DNA of 64,000 nucleotides from Mermis nigrescens (Eukaryota > Nematoda > Enoplea > Mermithida > Mermithidae): NCBI GenBank assembly GCA_036768485.1, contig JAVLUZ010000142.1:893999-957998 (forward strand), in the 5' to 3' direction. The notes beneath the pieces were generated by a model. That model was not told where the DNA came from. It saw nothing but the letters and a program-made list of their open reading frames with translations, and ran no database searches. Of the stretch, positions 54,031-64,000 are shown piece by piece (position 1 is the stretch's first letter; every line of letters begins with the position of its first letter). The position numbers were made by a program, and so were the translations under genes.

Positions 54031-54281
54031 CAACATATGACTAATAATTTTACACATAGCGTTACACCCAATCGTTTTTTAGTCCGTTTTACGCGCTATT
54101 CATATTTTTGCCCCAATTGATTCGTTAGAATATCTGACCGTTCTCTTTATCGTAATTAATTACTTCTGATAGGTAATTTAGTTTTAGATAGTAATCTTAG
54201 TGAATTAATGTATTTTTTGCATCAAGCCAATGATTTTCGTAATCTAAGAATTCAAATTAGATCCCATCCATGAACTTTTGA

Positions 54282-54287
54282 AATAAA
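54282..54287 (+). terminator. Possible poly(A) signal of the collagen gene
   Basis: AATAAA 252 nt after the collagen stop codon; the first good match downstream. AT-rich background makes chance matches common. Confidence 0.4.
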
Positions 54288-54464
54288 ATTTGAGCTAAAC
54301 TTAAATTGATAAATCGGAATTTTAGAAAATTTGCTCTTTCTGAATAATTCGAAAAAATTAATTTAGATAACGATTTAGTGATGAGGATAACAACATAGTT
54401 TATCATACTGGTGTAGCTGAGACACCGCACAACGAAAAAGATCCCTGAATTTCACAACAAACAC

Positions 54465-54600
54465 CTCCTCACACATGGGCACTCCTCCCCCACAGAATTC
54501 TATTTTCAGTATTATTTTTGGTAATTTTATCCATCGTGACCCCCTAGAATTTTTCTGCTGTCTACGTGAAGTCCATACATGTACAGCATGAGAATTCTGG
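54465..54600. repeat. Repeat family B copy
   Basis: CTCCTCACACATGGGCACTC at the left, TTTTTCTGCTGTCTACG at the right. Core CCACAGAATTCTATTTT. Confidence 0.5.
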
Positions 54601-56545
54601 GGAGTCACGCCCAAAAAGTGTTCAAACAGTGCCTTTTTTGGGCTTACAACAATGAGTAAACGTCAAAAATACCGTTTTTTGACGTTCACTGTTAAAAAAA
54701 ATGTTGTAATTACACAAAAAAGTTGTGAGTAATTGGCTGCCACAACTTTTATATGTCTTGGTTACACAACAATATTCTGTAGGTGCTACATAAGAGAGCA
54801 ATCTATACAACAAAATATTATTGTGTCGAGCCAACGTAATTTGTTCTGTAGATCCAACACAACTTTCAAGCCTCCAGAATATCGATTTTTGGGCCCCAAT
54901 CTTAAAGCTTTATTTAGACGCTAAATAACACACATTTGATGATAGGTATAACGCAAGCAAGAGGAATGAAAAAATGCACTAGTCAGTTTTCTGAACCAAA
55001 TTCGTATCTTCTTGGCTAAAAAGAACTGACTAATGAATTTTGACATCGGGCATATAATGCCACATTCGAAATAACAAATACTGAGCAAAAATTCACTAGG
55101 TATTCACACAAAACAATAACAATCAAGAGAAAATGCACAAAAACTTACATTACGACACCAAATTTAAGTAATGTAATATAATTCAAAATAAAGAGCAGCA
55201 GATAGTAAGAAAAAATAAAGTCGTAAATGTTTCAAGATTTTTTTTAGAGAACCGCAGTCTAAGTTTTTCTCATGCTCTGAAAATAGTCGCAAAAATCCAA
55301 TATCAACATTTGAAATAATAATTTTTGTCAACTTTTCAATGTCTACTTTAAGCGTAATAATTTTACATCATTTTTCCAAAAATTCCCAAAATTTATGAAA
55401 TTTTGCCTGAAAAATTGCTTATGCTATCAGAATTTCACTAAACATCAATTGGGAATGAAAAGCGATTAGTGCGTAGAATAGATTGAAGGATATCTTCCAT
55501 TTTTAAGAGTCACTTTTGACATACAAATATGTCTTCCAGTCGGTTCAGGATAAAGAAAGTCAATATGCCAGAATCTTATTCAGCATGCAGCGTTGAAAAA
55601 ATGTTATCAAAGCCCGACAGCTGCTAGTGAAGAGGAATCATGAGTAAGAACATTCGCAGTTGTAAAAAAGGTCATTAAAATAAGCTTGCCTTAAGAACAA
55701 ATCAAGCAGTGCATATAAAATCACTTGAATAGTAAAACAGAATAAGGCAATAAAAGCATACATAACAAGATCCGATCAATTTGAGCTGAATACAGCCACA
55801 CTCATATTGAAGTTGAGTAAATATATAGGTAATATAAATATATTACACTGCCAGTGTTATCAATCTCTGAAAATATATATGTAATCAAGAATTGGAAAAC
55901 GCATAACACACGAACTGACAAAGTGTGCTCCAACTGCATTCACCACCTTTCGTTCCATCACAACTGAGAGTATGAAGGTAGGTATTTACCTACCCTTCGT
56001 CCTTCCATCTATCTTAGTACTGGTTACAATGAATCATGTTTTCAGCTATAAGCGGTCATATGCACGTCAATCTGAGCCTAATCAATATGCATCATAGCTT
56101 GTAGGCAGAACACAAAAAAGTTGTGTTGGATAAATAGACATCCGGATTGTCAAGTACCTACACAATATTTTTGTGTCCATGGAACAGATTTGTAGATTGG
56201 ACACAAGTTTATTGTGCATGTACAACGATTTTTTTTACGGTGTTTCAGACTATGCTCGCTCTTTCTAGAACAGAAAAACGTGAAAGAAATCTCCAAAAAA
56301 TTTGCAAACAATCGAGTAAATGAACAAAATATCTTCGAAAAATGTGCATAAGGCGCGAAGCGCCGAAAATCTGAAATCTTTGAGCCAAAATGAGCTAAAA
56401 CGCTTTTTACAACTTTTACCAACTTTTACAAAAAAAATCGGAAATTCTGGGGGGGTCGCAGGTCGCAGCCATTTCTCGGGGGTCCAGTTGCCATTCTCTG
56501 GGGAGAGGGGTCAATCCCGCCTCTCCAAGAACACGTCTGCTGAAA
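54590..56545. repeat. Dispersed repeat split by a 1.56 kb insertion
   Basis: Left part 54590-54686 (GAATTCTGGGGAGTCACGCC to GACGTT), right part 56243-56545 (TTTCAGACTATGCTCGCTC to CTCCAAGAACACG). Joined, they match 50750-51165. Confidence 0.72.
54687..56242. mobile_element. CACTG-ended non-coding insertion, 1,556 bp
   Basis: Ends CACTGTTAAAAAAAATGTTG and CAACGATTTTTTTTACGGTG are inverted repeats. Sub-terminal motifs such as TTGTGTTGGA/TCCAACACAA repeat near both ends. Inserted in a known repeat, with about 2 bp (TT) duplicated. CACTG ends and a short duplication would fit the CMC (EnSpm/CACTA-Chapaev) group. No open frame of note, so it is non-autonomous. Confidence 0.72.
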
Positions 56546-56714
56546 TCAAATCGAACCAGTTTGTGCGGTGGAGTGCAGACGTGGCATCTTCTATTGGTTG
56601 GCTTTACTATTTTTTATCGTTTGATTTGACTTTCAGAAAGTCTATCTCTGAGATACGTATGCCTTTGAGACGACAAACACCCCCTTGAAAAGTGTTGTAG
56701 GTACATACCACGAA

Positions 56715-56945
56715 ACATTGTGCATGGAATTAATTTTTAACGATCTCAACAAGCAGCTACAAAAAGGGTTTCTACGCAATTTACTGTAATACAATCTTAC
56801 ATAGTGAAACTTCATGTGCATACCAATTCCTATGTGCAGTATCTTGATTGCTGCTTCGGTTTAAACCTCTTTTGTAATCGATTTGCATTAACTAAAGAAT
56901 CAAGAACCATGCACAAGGTTTCGTGAAACAGACTATAGGTATTAT
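56715..56945. repeat. Dispersed repeat shared with 40955-41195
   Basis: TTGTGCATGGAATTAATTTTT, TTTAAACCTCTTTTGTAATC and CACAAGGTTTCGTG line up with 40955-41195. Confidence 0.6.
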
Positions 56946-57235
56946 AGTTGGTGTACTGTTACATATGTACATGAGAAAAACATAGGTAAGTACCTGATGA
57001 GACTATAGTCTGTTTCATTTAACTTTGCGGTTTTCTTTTAAATTTTTCCACAAGAATCAGGCTACAAAAGTGGTTTAAAATGTTGATGTATTAATGCGGC
57101 TTGGCAATGGCATACGTCTTCAAATGACACGTTATACTGTAGAATATCACATTTGACGCATTAGTTTAAAACACTTTTGTAATCACCTTAAGTTTTTTCA
57201 GAAACCTCAGAGCTAAATGAAACGGACTATAAGCG
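56925..57235. repeat. Inverted repeat around GAAACAGACTATAG
   Basis: GAAACAGACTATAG (about 56,928) is inverted as CTATAGTCTGTTTC (about 57,002), with another near-copy GAAACGGACTATA near 57,218. Confidence 0.5.
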
Positions 57236-57601
57236 AAAAGGGGCCATTTGGAATGGAAGCGCATGAATTCGCTCGAAAAAACTAGGTTTTCATTACTGTA
57301 GCACTAGCTTTTCTCTTGCCCGACGGAGTAGGAAGCGAATTATCCTAAAGTCTTTCTCTTATCGATCAAGCCAATAAGAAATCGGACAACAGTATAAAGA
57401 ACATTGATTTTGCTAAACGAATTTATGCGCTAATAAAAAACTGACAACACATCAGCGCAGCAAACAGACCGAGTCTTATACATAGATAAATAAATGCACT
57501 ACGCTTACTGTATAAACGGGTTCACATTGTTTCGTGGAAAAAGTTATTTATCGGCGCATCGGTGAATAACATTTAATTTTTGGTGCTCTAATTCGCTGGA
57601 T

Positions 57602-57736
57602 ATGAGTTTTACCGTTATTTTATTTATCTATGTTTTACTGTGGGGCTCGATTTTACTTATCAGTTTTTCCGGTATGGCTTACCTGCTGGCTGAAAATAGC
57701 GATCTAGTTATCGCATTTTCGCATATTTTTAGTTAA
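57602..57736 (+). CDS. Small open frame, possible membrane peptide
   Basis: Forty-four codons, ATG to TAA: MSFTVILFIYVLLWGSILL then ISFSGMAYLLAENSD. Mostly hydrophobic, resembling a signal or single membrane segment. TATAAA-like sequence about 90 bp upstream. No family recognised; chance in AT-rich DNA is likely. Confidence 0.15.
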   Translation: MSFTVILFIYVLLWGSILLISFSGMAYLLAENSDLVIAFSHIFS

Positions 57737-57867
57737 AAGATAAACTGAAATCATAGGTCTAGTCATCATTTTCAGCAGGAAGATCCAGAGTTTTTATTTT
57801 TAAAGCGGATACAAATGAGCTCTCGGCCCTGGACACAGGCTCAGCCAGTGGGGGAAGAGGGCATTCC

Positions 57868-58417
57868 GGCATTCGTGTAGCTGGTCCACATATGTATTAA
57901 CATAGTCATATTATGAGGGCGTATGTGTGCGGTCGATAGGATCTGAAGAAACGAGAGAAAGTTGCTGGCAGTTGGATTCGAAACGTGGACCCCTTGCTCT
58001 AAAGTCCAGAACCATAACCAATCGACTAACGCTGGTTAATTCCGATAAAGATTGCAAGGTATTTGTAATGTTTTGCTGGTTTACCAGCTGATTAGGCTTA
58101 GGCTTAGTATCATGGACTGACCAAAATGTTGGTGCCAGCGTTTAAAATAAGCCTGAGTAATGGGATGCGACGAGCGGAGCGAGCGAAGCGAGCGACGCGA
58201 GTTGCATCCCATTACTTAGGCTTATTTTAAACGCTGGCACCAACATTTTGGTCAATCACATGAATCTACTGGAAAAATCTGATGACTGCCTTATTTGTTT
58301 TCGACTTGACTCAAATCAAACCAGTTAGGTGGCAGCTTTCACCGGATACTACTTGCTGTATACGTACCTATAACGTGGCTAGCTTAATACACATGTGAAC
58401 CAGCTACACCAATGCCG
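57868..58417. repeat. Foldback element 2 with a central hairpin
   Basis: Outer arms GGCATTCGTGTAGCTGGT (57868 on) and ACCAGCTACACCAATGCC (ending 58417). Near the centre a strong hairpin at 58118-58255: about 50-bp arms beginning TGACCAAAATGTTGGTGCC, with a GAGCGAGCGAAGCGAGCGAC-type loop. (TTAGGC)2.7 at 58092-58107. Confidence 0.75.
57964..58034 (-). other. Degenerate tRNA-like sequence
   Basis: Minus strand: GTTAGTCGATTGGTTATGG (box A-like) and CGTTTCGAATCC (box B-like) about 40 nt apart, with GGACTTTAGAG where an anticodon arm would be. T stem poorly paired. Likely a tRNA pseudogene or SINE remnant inside foldback 2. Confidence 0.28.
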
Positions 58418-58817
58418 GGCATTCCTACACTAGCGTAGCCAGTGGGGGAAGGGGGAATTTCCCGTGAGGAAAATTTTGAATTTTTTGAAATGAAGCTGTG
58501 CGGTTGCGTAACGCTGTTCTGCGACGATTTCTTGAGAATAAATTAAAAAGTATATTCTAGTTTTAGCAATTATTTTAACATAATGGCAATAAACAAAGAA
58601 CTATGAAGCGTTTGTCCTATGCGAAGATGAAGTACCTATTTACAAACATTTCTAGTCAATAGAAATTTAAAAGTATAGAGGAAATTCGTGCACTTTGTGC
58701 AGATTGCGTTTATAAAAGCTTGCTTATCACAGAAACATGAAGTCTTCGCGCCAGTCGATTTTATATATTTATCATGTGAATTGAGGTCCATGATTCGGAC
58801 GATTTTATGGGCTGAAG

Positions 58818-59712
58818 TTTCTAATATGGTTTTGTCTCTGATTCTCCTAAAAATACTTTTCTGATAGATTCGAGGACGCTGAGTCCAGAAAAAAGCGTTT
58901 AGGGGCTGCCGAATATTTGTGGAGATAGAGCCCTAAGAACGTTTTGATAATCACGTTTTTTGAAAGTTTGAAGGTCTCTATCTCCACAAATATTCGTCAG
59001 CTCCCAAAACGCTATTTTTTCTATACTCAGCGTCCTCGAATCTATCAGAAAAAAGTATTTTTAGCAGAATCGGTGAAAACAAAATTTTTAAAGTTCGGGG
59101 GTTAAAAAAGCGTCAAAACACTGTTTTTGGGAAAATTGAGAAAAACCATCACCAGCTTGCTTATACGAACATCTTAGGCTTAGGCTTAGAAAGTGTATTC
59201 ACTTGGTGCCAGCTGATGGTCTAAGCCTGGGACAATTGGGGCAACGCAATTTTTGCCTAAATTGTGCCTTAGGCTTAGACCATCAGCTGGCACCAATTTG
59301 ATATGCACGGCAAGTCCAAAACAATAACCGAGATAAATCGAGTACAACCTGCTTCGGCTTTTTTAACGTCAGAGCTGTAATGTAGATATTTTAAACATGG
59401 GGGTTTTGCATAATTTTTTTGCATTATTTTTTTCAGAAAAATTTTTTTCACTGATTCTCCTAAAAATACTTCTTTCTGATAGATTAGAGGACGCTGAGTC
59501 CAGAAAAAAGCGTTTTTGGGAGCTGACGAATATTTGTGGAGATTGAGCCCTTCAAACATTCAAAAAACGTGATTATCAAAATGTTCTTAGAGCTCTATCT
59601 CCACAAATATTCGTCAGCCCCCAAAACGCTTTTATTTTCTGGACTCAGCGTCCTCGAATCTATCAGAAAAAAAGTATTTTTAGGAGAATCGGAGACAAAA
59701 CCATATTAGAAA
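58818..59712. repeat. Foldback element 3: two palindromes around a hairpin
   Basis: Outer ends TTTCTAATATGG and CCATATTAGAAA. Each arm (58845-59065 and 59455-59690) is itself an inverted repeat built on GAGGACGCTGAGTCCAGAAA and ATATTTGTGGAGATAGAG. At the centre (59203-59296) is a third hairpin starting TTGGTGCCAGCTGATGG. (TTAGGC)2.7 at 59174-59189. Confidence 0.85.
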
Positions 59713-59779
59713 AAATTCCATCTTATGAAAATTTCAACGTTAAAATTCAATATTTCAGTGCGTAATTTTGCTAAAATTT

Positions 59780-59836
59780 CCGGGGCTCTGCCCCGGACCC
59801 TGCCCCGGACCCCGCTGCGGGCGCTTGAGCGCGCCA
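59780..59836. repeat. GC-rich patch with repeated CCCCGGACC
   Basis: CCGGGGCTCTGCCCCGGACC, then a partial second copy, then GCTGCGGGCGCTTGAGCGCG. Stands out sharply from the AT-rich surroundings. Confidence 0.7.
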
Positions 59837-59839
59837 CCA

Positions 59840-60860
59840 CAGACCCTAGCCCCAAAAGGGGTTTTCCGTTGCATTCTCTGTAATCTAAAGTTCTACCCGA
59901 GTAGTAGAACTTGCAATAATTAAAAAATTTTCAAAAAAAATATTTTTTCTTGGCATTTTAATTGTTACAGGACGGTGTGAATAGGCCAAAAAGGCATTAT
60001 TTCACGCCTACGAAGCTCTTTTATACGTTTTTTTGGACTTTTGATATAGAAACATTTTTGGACCCCTGGCTGAAATCCTGGCTGAGCGTATGCCTCTTTG
60101 CACCGATTTCTTCTATCTTTTGGCAGTTTCTATCGTTTTATTGCAGTAAAAGTCAAAAAATTCACTAAAAAAATGTTTTTATTGCTTTAATAATGCAGGA
60201 CGATATAAAAAGCTATAAAACACGTTATTCAAAGGCCCCTGCCCGTTTTTATGGATTTTTAGACATAAATTTTTTTGGATTTCCTATCCTGACGAAGATC
60301 CTGGCTACGCCTATGTTTCTGAAGTAGGTTGACTCCTACCTTAACCATGGGGCATGTTATACGATAAGTACACGGTAGTCGAACTTTTTAGTACCTGATT
60401 TTCAACTTTTAAAATACTTCAGTTTTACTGACCCGAGTTTGATGTATGCTTTTTATCGTTATTAACCTAACTTTTAACTCCCTTTCAGGATCTATTGTCT
60501 TTTTTCTGGGACAATGAACATGCTCAAACTTTTTTTATGGGCTTATTTCGTCTAACGTTGGACACATGGTGTTCAATGTTAGACCTTATGAACTACATAT
60601 TTTTAAAGGGTATAGAATTATACATGTAATGGAGATGGGGATCCCTCTAATCAAAGTTAGTCGTCCCGCCAGCCCCTAAAGCCAGAAAGTTTTTGATCCC
60701 TTCCCCGATTATTGGAAAAAATCAAACTTTTTGGTTGTTTTTGTGTTTTTTGGCTGTTTTGGGCAAAAATTGGAGTTTACCACTCTAAAAATGGCGACCC
60801 CCACCCGAAATTTCGAGCCGTTACATCTATATATAGAGCATGTAAGTTAATCAGGTAGCA
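59840..60860. other. No gene seen
   Basis: About 1 kb of unique-looking DNA. Contains a short hairpin at about 60,551-60,588 (TCTAACGTTGGACAC / GTTCAATGTTAGAC). Confidence 0.45.
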
Positions 60861-60869
60861 TGGCAGCCA

Positions 60870-61130
60870 TAGGTGGGCGACACCGAAATTCTGGGGGTGC
60901 AATATTTTTAAAATGTCATAACATAGCCATAAAAATGGTGGCATGGCGAAAAAACACTATTTTTCAACATTTCTCATCAAGAACTATCTATTGACATAAA
61001 AAAATTGCGAAAAAAACAAGAAAGAATTTCAAAAATTGAATTCTGGGGGTATTTTGGTTTCTGGGGGAAGGTATTTTTCTCGGGGGGGGGTGCATAACCC
61101 CCTCAAACTCTCCCCACGCCCAGATATGAT
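60870..61130. repeat. Repeat family A copy
   Basis: CATAGGTGGGCGACACCG at the left, CCACGCCCAGATATGATGG at the right. Core TCATCAAGAACTATCTATTG. Confidence 0.78.
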
Positions 61131-61139
61131 GGCAGCCAG

Positions 61140-61995
61140 TTTTTTATTTTGTACAAAAGACCATTTGTACATGTACAACGACGGTAACCAAAAGTCTTTG
61201 TAAATTTTGTACATAGTAAATGCTAGTGCTTGGTATGGTATATAGGTTCTATATAGGATGAAAATACACGTTTTTACTTGTGGTAGTGTAATCTGCCAAT
61301 TTATGGGGCTCTGACAATAAAAATTATAAAAATTTATCAACATGGCGCAAAGCGTCAGGATATTCTAGTATTTTTGGCCTTTTCATGTGGATTTACAGCA
61401 TTCTTAATGACAGATAGTTCAGAGCGCTGAATTTGCATGAACCAAGTTTTTGCTAATATTGTCTAAAACAATTTTGAAGCTTTCTAATAAATGAAAAACA
61501 AAAATTGCTAAAGTGGTTCGAAACTATTTTATCATATTTCTCATGATATTCAAATAAGGTTTGGACTTAAGAGATAAAACAACAATGTCTTTAAGTCGCT
61601 AAATTAGTTTTAACCATACTTCGGCGTGGGGGCTTTGGAGGGTATGCACGCACCGCCCAAGAAACCAAAATACCCCGCCCCCAGAAGCCAAAATATCTCC
61701 AATTTTATGGCCATTTGTTGACCTTTGAAAAACCTTGCACTCCCCAGAATTTTGGTGCTGCCTGCCTATGGTTTTATTTTGAAAAGCAATAAAATATTTT
61801 GGGTGGTTTAAACTTATAAATTTGATGCTGAGGTACAAATAACAGTCATCAATGCCGGAAAATCCTGATATTTTTGACCTTTAAATTTCATTTTTGCTGT
61901 TATAAAATCAAGCAAATCTATATATTTTGACTAGTTAAATTTCTCGACAGATTTTTGTACATGCACAAAGATAGTCCAAAAAGTTTTTATACATC
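61140..61995. repeat. Repeat family T copy with a nested family A fragment
   Basis: Left end ACCATTTGTACATGTACAAC and right end TTTTTGTACATGCACAAAGA match family T. A family A fragment (CGGCGTGGGGGC to GCTGCCTGCCTATGG) occupies 61617-61775. Confidence 0.55.
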
Positions 61996-62321
61996 CAGAA
62001 AAATCGTTTTCGATTACAAAAATAAACCGTGAAGGTAGTACCATAAAAACGACCATATATAAATCATATTCTGCAAATATACTAAAAGTAACAATGCAGC
62101 CTGTTAAAAAATGGTGAAATGAGCATAAGAAAAATTACTGAAAATTTTTCTATAAATAAAAAAACCTTGCGCAATTATTTAAAAAGGAAACCCGAGCTGA
62201 GAGATCTGAAAATGCGTATTGATTATTAGAATGAGTTTTATACGTTTCCTAAAAAAGTACAGGTGTCCAATGTTTAACCCGTATCTGGTCTAACATTAAA
62301 CACCGATTTGCTTAAAAAATG

Positions 62322-62357
62322 CCTCTAGTCGCAACAGTATGCGACCAGAGGCATTCA
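62322..62357. repeat. Short hairpin
   Basis: AATGCCTCTAGTCGCA and TGCGACCAGAGGCATT pair with one mismatch around a 4-nt loop. Confidence 0.75.
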
Positions 62358-62421
62358 ATTTTCACTAGATTAAGCATGAATGGTTTCTACAAGTCTGCAA
62401 AAGATTAGATCCTATCACATA

Positions 62422-62598
62422 CAGTGTTCCCCACGAATGTTTACGTTTTAATATGCTCCAAAGGATGATATGGCTTGTTAAGGCTTATATATTTAAGACG
62501 TCGGTCGTGCGTGGGCGGAAATAGGACCGACGTGTTAAAGATATAACCCTAACGAGCTCTAGAAGCTTATTAAAGCATAAACATTCGTGGCGGTAGTG
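62422..62598. mobile_element. TA-flanked MITE, 177 bp
   Basis: Ends CAGTGTTCCCCACGAATG and CATTCGTGGCGGTAGTG. TA on both sides (62420-62421, 62599-62600). Arms stay complementary inward (TTTACGTTTTAAT / TTAAAGCATAAA), with GACGTCGGTCGTGCG near the centre. Starts with CAGTG like the 2.2 and 8.6 kb MITEs but is otherwise different. Confidence 0.78.
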
Positions 62599-62703
62599 TA
62601 AACAGTTCCCTAATGTGTCTTTTTGGGCCTTCGTTTTACAAATCACGTGATTATATTGTCCTCCTGGCCCGTATCAAGCATTTTGTTGTGGTAGGGTTAC
62701 AAA

Positions 62704-62968
62704 CATAGGTGAGCGGTACCAAAGTTCTGGGGGAGGGGGTGCAAGATTTTTTCAAAGGTGGAAAAATGGCCTTAAAAATGGTGGTCTTGCAAAAAAAACA
62801 CCATTTTCAAATGTTTCTCATCGAGCACTATCCATTGGCATCAAAAAATTGCAAAAAAAACGAAAAAATTTTAAAAATTGAATTCTGGGGGAGGGGTGTT
62901 TTGTTTTCTGGGGGGGCTATTTTGGTTTCTGGGGTGCATACCCGCAAACCTTCCACGCCTAGGTATGG
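62704..62968. repeat. Repeat family A copy
   Basis: CATAGGTGAGCGGTACC at the left, CCACGCCTAGGTATGG at the right. Core TCATCGAGCACTATCCATTG. Confidence 0.8.
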
Positions 62969-63159
62969 TTTACGACCTAAATTTTTTAAAAACATGGAAT
63001 CAAAGGATAAATAAAAAAAGACATTTTACGACCACTAGGTCTGCGAACATTGTCAGTTTTGCTACCCAGATATCTTAAAATGGTGAGAATTTAATGGACA
63101 CCTTCTCATCTAGGGCTGGGCTGGGAGCATATATAGGTGGGCAAGGTAGAGTTGGCCAG

Positions 63160-64000
63160 AGGGGGAGGTGAAATCCACAAATGGTCGCATAGTAAATTGT
63201 GGTAACTGTTTTTTGTGCAAAGTTTTTTCGTACAATTACAAATACGGAACACAAAAGTCAATGTACATTCTGCACATGCAAATTATCGGGTACTATAATA
63301 CGATACAATAGAACGTTATGTTCGGTAAACTGAGTTACTTTGATTCTTATTAGGGAGTTTAGCCAGTTTATGAGTTTCTAGCTATGAAAAATGCAAAAGT
63401 TTATCAATATAGCGCGAAGCGCTTGACAATTTTGATATTTTCACCGTTATCAGGTAGAATTTTCGGCCTTTTTTCTTATGTAAGCTCAAAATTGTCTTGC
63501 AGCGACTTTCGTTTTCTCAAAATCATTTGGCATTACCTGAATTTCCGAAACCTTAGGTAGGGACGACGCGTGGACTGGGGGTTTGGGGATATGCACCCCT
63601 CAGAAGTTCGAATACCCTCCAGTCTTTTTTTTCGGCAAAGATTTTGCCCGATGTACAAAGACTTTTCGGGACCGTCTTTGTACATGCACAAAGATTTTTG
63701 GGAAGATAAAAATTGCAAAAAAGGTCTGAAATTCGCAAAATTTTCGGCGCTTCGCGCCGAAATTAGGAATTGTGTGTTCTCTATATCTCCATAATGGCAG
63801 AAATTGCATTTCAAGAGGGAAGATGTTACATTTTTCGGCGCTTCGCGCCGTTTCAAGACGATTCTTAGTGATTTTTGCTCTCGAGACCCATAAATTAGCT
63901 AAAATACACTACCGAAAGTCGAGCAACTCTGTTTTTACCACACTAAAATCGCTACTGTACCATATTATAGTACCCAAAAATTTATTTGTACAAGATGTAC
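63160..64000. repeat. Repeat family T copies running off the right edge
   Basis: A degraded unit (63,200-63,480) is followed by a good unit from about 63,625 with CTTTGTACATGCACAAAGAT, exact CGGCGCTTCGCGCCG at 63745-63759 and 63836-63850, and ACCACACTAAAATCGC. Between them is a fragment of family A (GGACTGGGGGTTTGGGG). Confidence 0.75.

Overview
The window looks like a piece of a nematode nuclear genome. It is AT-rich and dense with introns and repeats. The strongest clue is a complete cuticle-collagen gene on the + strand (13 exons, 43,073-54,030). It has the nematode-type N-terminal membrane domain, an RIKR processing site, CxxC pairs and Gly-X-Y blocks. Many introns and abundant foldback DNA would suit a Dorylaimia/mermithid-type genome, but the species is only an inference.

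Layout: (1) 387-19,471, minus strand: eleven exons of a pantothenate kinase 4-like gene. They cover almost all of the kinase domain and the start of the DUF89 phosphatase domain. The 3' end lies off the left edge and the first exon was not found. Its introns are full of small inverted-repeat elements, a 1.2 kb ATTT microsatellite and hAT-like and TA-flanked MITEs. (2) 19.5-35 kb: repeat-rich ground with a nested foldback, a 59-bp satellite, a back-to-back mariner relic, a dead LINE fragment and a broken multi-exon SGNH-hydrolase gene (minus strand, 28,480-32,330). (3) 35.0-38.9 kb, minus strand: a LINE with both reading frames open. ORF1 (PHD finger) and ORF2 (endonuclease plus reverse transcriptase) share one frame and are separated by a single UAG. 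(4) 38.9-43.0 kb: non-coding repeats, including a striking palindromic array at 41.5-41.9 kb. (5) 43.1-54.0 kb: the collagen gene. (6) 54-64 kb: no convincing gene, but a 1.56 kb CACTG-ended insertion, two more nested foldbacks and several MITE copies.

Repeat families are named here for reference. A: about 250 bp, ends near CATAGGTGGGC. B: about 150 bp relative of A. G: about 350-400 bp, C-rich edges around 'AGAATT'. T: about 440 bp, bounded by TGTACATGTACA. H: hAT-like, ends near CAGGNCCGTAT. Several unrelated families carry the same small hairpin, CGGCGC-TTC-GCGCCG. Exons were placed by reading conserved protein blocks and checking GT/AG sites and codon phase. The phases close exactly for all thirteen collagen exons and for the eleven PANK4-like exons. 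No alignment or database search was run.
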